From contig CP070627.1 in the NCBI GenBank assembly GCA_020355945.1, positions 8,400,231 to 8,438,203 on the forward strand: a DNA stretch of 37,973 bases. The letters run 5' to 3'. This document shows positions 35,301 through 37,973 of the stretch, in pieces. The notes under the pieces are model-generated. The model did no database searches. It was not told the origin of the DNA and was given only the letters and a program-made list of their open reading frames with translations. How positions within the stretch are numbered: position 1 is the stretch's first letter; each line of letters opens with the position of its first letter. This DNA comes from Candidatus Aminicenantota bacterium. Lineage in GTDB: Bacteria; Acidobacteriota; Aminicenantia; UBA2199. A program made the translations under genes and the position numbers.

Positions 35301-35314
35301 CTGTGGTATCATTG

Positions 35315-35343
35315 TTGACATTTGCTGGTTTTTACATTATTAT
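35315..35343 (+). promoter_or_regulatory. Sigma70-type promoter for the coiled-coil gene
   Basis: TTGACA (35315-35320), a 17-base spacer, then TATTAT (35338-35343) is a near-consensus pair. The expected start of transcription is near 35350, at the GGAGG ribosome site (35350-35354), so the leader would be only about 16 bases before the ATG at 35366. Confidence 0.55.
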
Positions 35344-35365
35344 AGCTGTGGAGGTTTAAGTCGAT

Positions 35366-35815
35366 ATGATGAATACCCAATCCAATGCTGTGACGCGAAC
35401 AGAAATGGAAGAATTTTTTACCAGGATGCTGAAAGAACGTTTGAAGGAAGTCCTGGAAGAGCATGTGCAAATCAATGAAATTCGCCTCAGGGAAATATCT
35501 CTAATGGAACGAGTTATCAATGTAGAAGAAGAGTTAAAATCCCTGCGGGAGATGTCCGAGTACAGGTTCGAAGCATTGCAGAGAGAGATGGACAAACGAT
35601 TTGAGGCTTTATTGCGAGAAATGAACTCACGGTTCGAGGCAGTGGACAAACGGTTCGAAGCATTACAGAGAGAAATGAATTCACGATTCGAGGCGGTAGA
35701 TAAACGATTCGAGGCAATGGATAAACGATTTAATACCATGCAGTGGATGATTGGACTCTTTGTCGGTATTCCTGCACTTACCATTACCATCTACCAATTG
35801 GTAAAGATTTTTTAA
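35366..35815 (+). CDS. Coiled-coil protein with C-terminal membrane segment, Bdr/DUF1640-like
   Basis: The 149-residue protein has a charged N-terminus (1-65), a coiled coil made of RFEA-type repeats (about 69-125), and a C-terminal membrane segment (about 128-146, MIGLFVGIPALTITIYQLV). The repeat units start with RFEA and are 11 (ALQREMDK, ALLREMNS, ALQREMNS) or 7 residues (AVDK, AMDK) long, giving a mix of hendecad and heptad spacing. Similar short tail-anchored coiled-coil proteins (Bdr-like and DUF1640-like) occur in several bacterial phyla; function is unknown. GGAGG lies 11 bases before the ATG. The near-consensus promoter just upstream suggests independent expression. Confidence 0.75.
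   Translation: MMNTQSNAVTRTEMEEFFTRMLKERLKEVLEEHVQINEIRLREISLMERVINVEEELKSLREMSEYRFEALQREMDKRFEALLREMNSRFEAVDKRFEALQREMNSRFEAVDKRFEAMDKRFNTMQWMIGLFVGIPALTITIYQLVKIF
35567..35733 (+). repeat. In-frame tandem repeats of the coiled coil
   Basis: The DNA behind the RFEA units repeats with few changes: units of 33 and 21 bases start with CGNTTNGAGGC or CGGTTCGAAGC. The order of unit lengths is 33, 33, 21, 33, 21, 21. Such arrays can gain or lose units by slippage without a frameshift. Confidence 0.65.
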
Positions 35816-35869
35816 TTATTCAACGATTATCATGGTCATCATGTTAATCAGCGGTCATCAGCAGTCTAT

Positions 35870-35886
35870 CTTCGTGGCTAAAAATT
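35870..35886 (-). repeat. Fragment of the 5.9-kb repeat family
   Basis: Read on the minus strand this is AATTTTTAGCCACGAAG, matching ATTTTTAGCCGCGAAG at 5937-5952 in all but one base. It lies between the coiled-coil and TIR genes, in a gap of 179 bases that otherwise holds only a TCATC-rich stretch and a likely promoter. Confidence 0.5.
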
Positions 35887-35912
35887 GAATCCCTGGTTTT
35901 AAAAGCAAATAG

Positions 35913-35941
35913 TTGAAATTTCCCCCGGATTGTGGTACTTT
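35913..35941 (+). promoter_or_regulatory. Possible sigma70 promoter for the TIR gene
   Basis: TTGAAA (35913-35918), a 17-base spacer and TACTTT (35936-35941) lie about 54 bases before the TIR start. Both boxes are near consensus, but the -10 is weaker than the one at 35338. The expected leader is about 47 bases. Confidence 0.4.
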
Positions 35942-35994
35942 ATCACCCTAAGCCGCCCGCATTTGCACGGAAAAGGCATTGAGGAGGCTAAAAC

Positions 35995-37377
35995 ATGTTC
36001 GATGTCTTTATCAGCCATAAAAGCGACTGCAAACCCTGGGTAAGAGTCCTGGCCCAAAATCTTAAAACACAGGGATATAAAGTCTTTCTCGACGAATGGG
36101 AATTGATACCGGGGAAAAATCTTGTCGAAAACCTCTTTAACGGCTTGAAACAATCACGCAAAGGCATCCTGGTAGTAACCTCCGGCGCTTTCGAGTCCGG
36201 CTGGGTCAGGGAAGAATATAACCTGATGATGGCCCAAAAACAAGAAAAAAAGGATTTTGCAATTATCCCCGTAGTCCTGGAAAAAGAAGTGCCGGACTTT
36301 CCTTTTCTAAAAAGTATTTCCTGGGTGGATTTCAGCGACAGCCATCAATACCGCCAGGCCTTTTACCGCCTGGTATGCGCCATTGAAAATAAGGCTCCAG
36401 GCCCTGATGTTGAACTGGAAGGCGAAATCATCATCCCACCCGCTCCTACAAAAGAATCCCTGGCCCCGGCCCCGGAGGAAATCCCTTTTGTACAAGAGGT
36501 GCTCGAATTATTTATTACCAAACAAGCGGTCCTGCTGTATGCCCAGGAAGACCGTTGGCATGGCGGTATGAAAATCCTCCTCCTGGAAAAGGCAAAAACC
36601 CGGTTCGGTGAAAACAATGTCATTCACCTGGTCCCTCCCTTTGGTGAGAAAGTGGATATGGAAGATTATTTTTCCCTGATAGGCAAACAAAGCGGGTTTT
36701 CCCGGGCCTGCACCAATTCTGGCATACTGCAGGCCGCCTTTGAAGAACGACTGGGTCCAGCCCAGGAACTCTTTTTAATGGTAACCGGTTTTGAAAACGG
36801 TTTAAAACAGGGCCAGGAAGAACTGGCCGGTGTGCTGCGCAGTCTTAATGAACGTTTTCCCCGGGGACTCAAGATTTTGATCTGCGGCGGAGAAAAGCTG
36901 GTAGACCTTTTTTACAGCGGTACCCTGTCATACCTCAATCACGCCGACATCAAGGAATGCCCGGAATTAACCGCGGTCGATGTGATCAGCATGGCTAAAA
37001 ACTACTGTGCCGGGCAGGGATTTACCCTGGACCTGGGCAAAGAAACCGCACAAAGACTGCTTTCCATCAGTGGGGGGCATCCCCGGGTATTGGAGCAATG
37101 TTTCGCTTTATACGCCAGGGAACCCGGGTTCACGGAACCGGGATTAATTGAAGCCCTGCTCAATACGATCTTTGTCTGGCGCCTGTTTATCCCTTTTAAA
37201 AAAGACCTTGAACAGCAGCAGCGAATGTGCCAACTGCTGCGCCTGTCAGACGTCGGCCCTGCCCGCGCCTATCCGGCCGATCCCTTATTAAAGCGTTTGT
37301 ATTGGAAGAACCTATTAAAACGAAGCAGTGCCATTTTATTGCTGCATTTTACCGTGCCGGGCGCCGCATGGACATGA
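35995..37377 (+). CDS. TIR-domain protein with degenerate NTPase-like region
   Basis: The 460-residue protein opens with a TIR domain (about 1-128): FDVFISHKSD at the first strand, VFLDEWELIPGKNL (30-43), which carries the acidic residues expected of the NADase site (E34/E36), then ILVVTSGAFESGWVREEY. A region about 160-330 is laid out like a STAND/AAA NTPase, but the P-loop is not recognisable (LLYAQEDRWHGGMK) and the Walker-B-like strand reads ELFLMVTGFENG without the usual Asp-Glu. A helical/winged-helix-like end follows (about 330-460). TIR proteins of this type act in bacterial immunity or cell-death signalling. GAGGAGG lies 7 bases before the ATG. The C-terminus overlaps the start of the broken ATPase, so the end of the gene may be affected by the same decay. 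Confidence 0.75.
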   Translation: MFDVFISHKSDCKPWVRVLAQNLKTQGYKVFLDEWELIPGKNLVENLFNGLKQSRKGILVVTSGAFESGWVREEYNLMMAQKQEKKDFAIIPVVLEKEVPDFPFLKSISWVDFSDSHQYRQAFYRLVCAIENKAPGPDVELEGEIIIPPAPTKESLAPAPEEIPFVQEVLELFITKQAVLLYAQEDRWHGGMKILLLEKAKTRFGENNVIHLVPPFGEKVDMEDYFSLIGKQSGFSRACTNSGILQAAFEERLGPAQELFLMVTGFENGLKQGQEELAGVLRSLNERFPRGLKILICGGEKLVDLFYSGTLSYLNHADIKECPELTAVDVISMAKNYCAGQGFTLDLGKETAQRLLSISGGHPRVLEQCFALYAREPGFTEPGLIEALLNTIFVWRLFIPFKKDLEQQQRMCQLLRLSDVGPARAYPADPLLKRLYWKNLLKRSSAILLLHFTVPGAAWT

Positions 37378-37947
37378 ATGTGCCTACAGGTTTAAAAAAA
37401 GTGGTGTTAAAGGATAAATACGGTATTGATGAAGAACCGGGCAAAGATTTTATTCAATACATGGTTAATCTTAAGGCGGAGAAATCCTTTGCCGGTGATG
37501 AAAAAGACGACAAAACCGTAAGAAAAATCGAAAACTGGTTTAAAACCTTTGAAGATATCCTCAGGAAAATTTTCGAGGACCAGTCCCTGGTACTGGAGTT
37601 TGACAGGAAGAATTTTAACTTTAAAATTATCATGGCAGGCAAGGAGTCTTTTGATTTTACTGGTCTGTCTGCTGGTTATTCTGCTTTACTTTGTATTGTA
37701 ACCGATCTTATACTCAGGATGGAAAAGCATAAAAAGAGCACTTATGATCTCCAGGGAGTGAGTGGTATTGATTGATGAGTTGGAGGCTCATCTTCATGTT
37801 GACATGCAGAAAAGGGTATTTACTTTATTGACAGGGCTTTTTCCTGGTATTCAATTCATTGTGGGTACGCATTCTTCTTATATCATGGAATCCATGAAGA
37901 ATGTGGTTATTTATGACCTGGATCAGAATTTACCGGTAATTGACTAA
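37368..37947 (+). pseudogene. Broken AAA/ABC-type ATPase (AAA_21-like), truncated and frameshifted
   Basis: This is the C-terminal half of an ATPase of the SMC/ABC-like AAA_21 group. It has FTGLSAGYSALLCIV (signature region), VVLIDELEAHLHVD (Walker B with catalytic Glu), FIVGTHSSYIMESM (His switch) and a final VVIYDL strand. The N-terminal part with the Walker A motif is absent. The frame breaks at 37757-37764, where AGTG occurs twice in tandem; removing one copy restores LQGVVLIDELEAH across the break. The C-terminus also stops early (37945-37947) just before a repeat element. It overlaps the end of the TIR gene. It is most likely a decayed partner of a TIR/ATPase pair, not expressed as an active enzyme. 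Confidence 0.75.
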
Positions 37948-37953
37948 TGAAAA

Positions 37954-37973
37954 TAATAAAAAGCTTTTGCAGG
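37954..37973 (+). repeat. Start of a second copy of the 19.6-kb repeat element
   Basis: The last 20 bases (TAATAAAAAGCTTTTGCAGG) match the opening of the element at 19595-19680 on the minus strand, with 16 identical bases in a row (AATAAAAAGCTTTTGC). The rest of this copy lies beyond the window. Confidence 0.6.

Larger units (their letters stand above)
34979..35365. other. Divergent intergenic region (387 bases)
   Basis: No gene is supported here. It separates the large minus-strand run from the plus-strand coiled-coil gene and must hold promoters for both. It contains an imperfect 15-bp hairpin (35235-35249 with 35263-35277, A-rich loop), a perfect inverted repeat at 35280-35300 and a sigma70-like promoter facing right. 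On the minus strand I found no convincing -35/-10 pair for the big operon: a TATAAA on the minus strand near 35134-35139 has only a poor -35 at the right distance. Confidence 0.7.

Noticed and set aside
35147..35359. Possible 70-residue plus-strand gene ending in a hydrophobic segment
   Set aside because: It spans the imperfect hairpin, the palindrome and the promoter, has no ribosome site before its ATG, and its composition looks like translated intergenic DNA.
36363..36872. Minus-strand frames opposite the TIR gene
   Set aside because: They lie antisense to a gene with a clear TIR domain and good ribosome site, and show no family motifs.
1..37973. tRNA, rRNA, integrase, transposase or CRISPR genes
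   Set aside because: I looked for cloverleaf-like ends, rRNA core segments, transposase/integrase motifs and regular short repeats and saw none I could support.

Overview
This window (about 38 kb, AT-rich) comes from a bacterium whose envelope contains peptidoglycan. My best guess at lineage is an uncultivated Candidatus Aminicenantes / Acidobacteriota-like organism. That rests on impression: a split glycine decarboxylase next to glyQ/glyS, degraded TIR/ATPase genes, and intergenic repeats built on short GC-rich units. There is no rRNA or other taxonomic marker in the window, so treat it as a weak inference.

Layout. (1) 1-5895, plus strand: a housekeeping glycine block, with the 3' end of gcvH, then gcvPA, gcvPB, glyQ and glyS, all tightly packed or overlapping. 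(2) 5896-6033: a short block of dispersed-looking repeats and a perfect hairpin, then a zinc-ribbon multi-pass membrane protein (6034-7296). (3) 7303-34978, minus strand: a single run of fifteen co-directional genes, transcribed from about 35 kb down to 7.3 kb, with small gaps or overlaps. (4) 34979-35365: a divergent intergenic region with inverted repeats and a good sigma70-type promoter on the plus strand. (5) 35366-37947, plus strand: a coiled-coil membrane-tail protein, a TIR-domain protein with a degenerate NTPase-like region, and a broken AAA/ABC-type ATPase. The window ends inside a second copy of a repeat also present near 19.6 kb.

The exciting part is region 3. In transcription order it encodes a zinc-ribbon/beta-propeller-like protein, a von Willebrand factor A (vWA) protein with one C-terminal membrane anchor, a small four-helix membrane protein, a 1087-residue tubulin/FtsZ-superfamily GTPase, an Hsp70 relative with an N-terminal zinc ribbon and beta-rich domains, a second protein that looks like a degenerate Hsp70-type nucleotide-binding domain, a signal-peptide/coiled-coil/TM protein, a TM protein with a PEGA-like domain, a membrane-anchored protein whose C-terminus looks like GrpE (the Hsp70 nucleotide exchange factor), a lytic transglycosylase, a TPR-like/TM protein, a membrane-anchored trypsin-like protease, and three large single-pass proteins. 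Those three share one cytoplasmic helical-repeat half and a conserved N-terminal tag but carry different extracytoplasmic halves: two FGE-sulfatase/C-type-lectin folds, and one long chain of propeller repeats, concanavalin-like, FN3 and TolB-like domains.

My interpretation (inference) is an envelope-spanning assembly. A cytoplasmic tubulin-like GTPase and a dedicated chaperone pair (Hsp70 plus a membrane-bound GrpE-like exchange factor) would be linked through several single-pass proteins to extracytoplasmic sensor or adhesion domains. A lytic transglycosylase would open the cell wall for it and a protease would process or regulate it. The individual families are known. The full combination is not one I recognise as a described system. 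The TIR and broken-ATPase genes beside it suggest a conflict or defence neighbourhood, but a functional link to region 3 is not shown.
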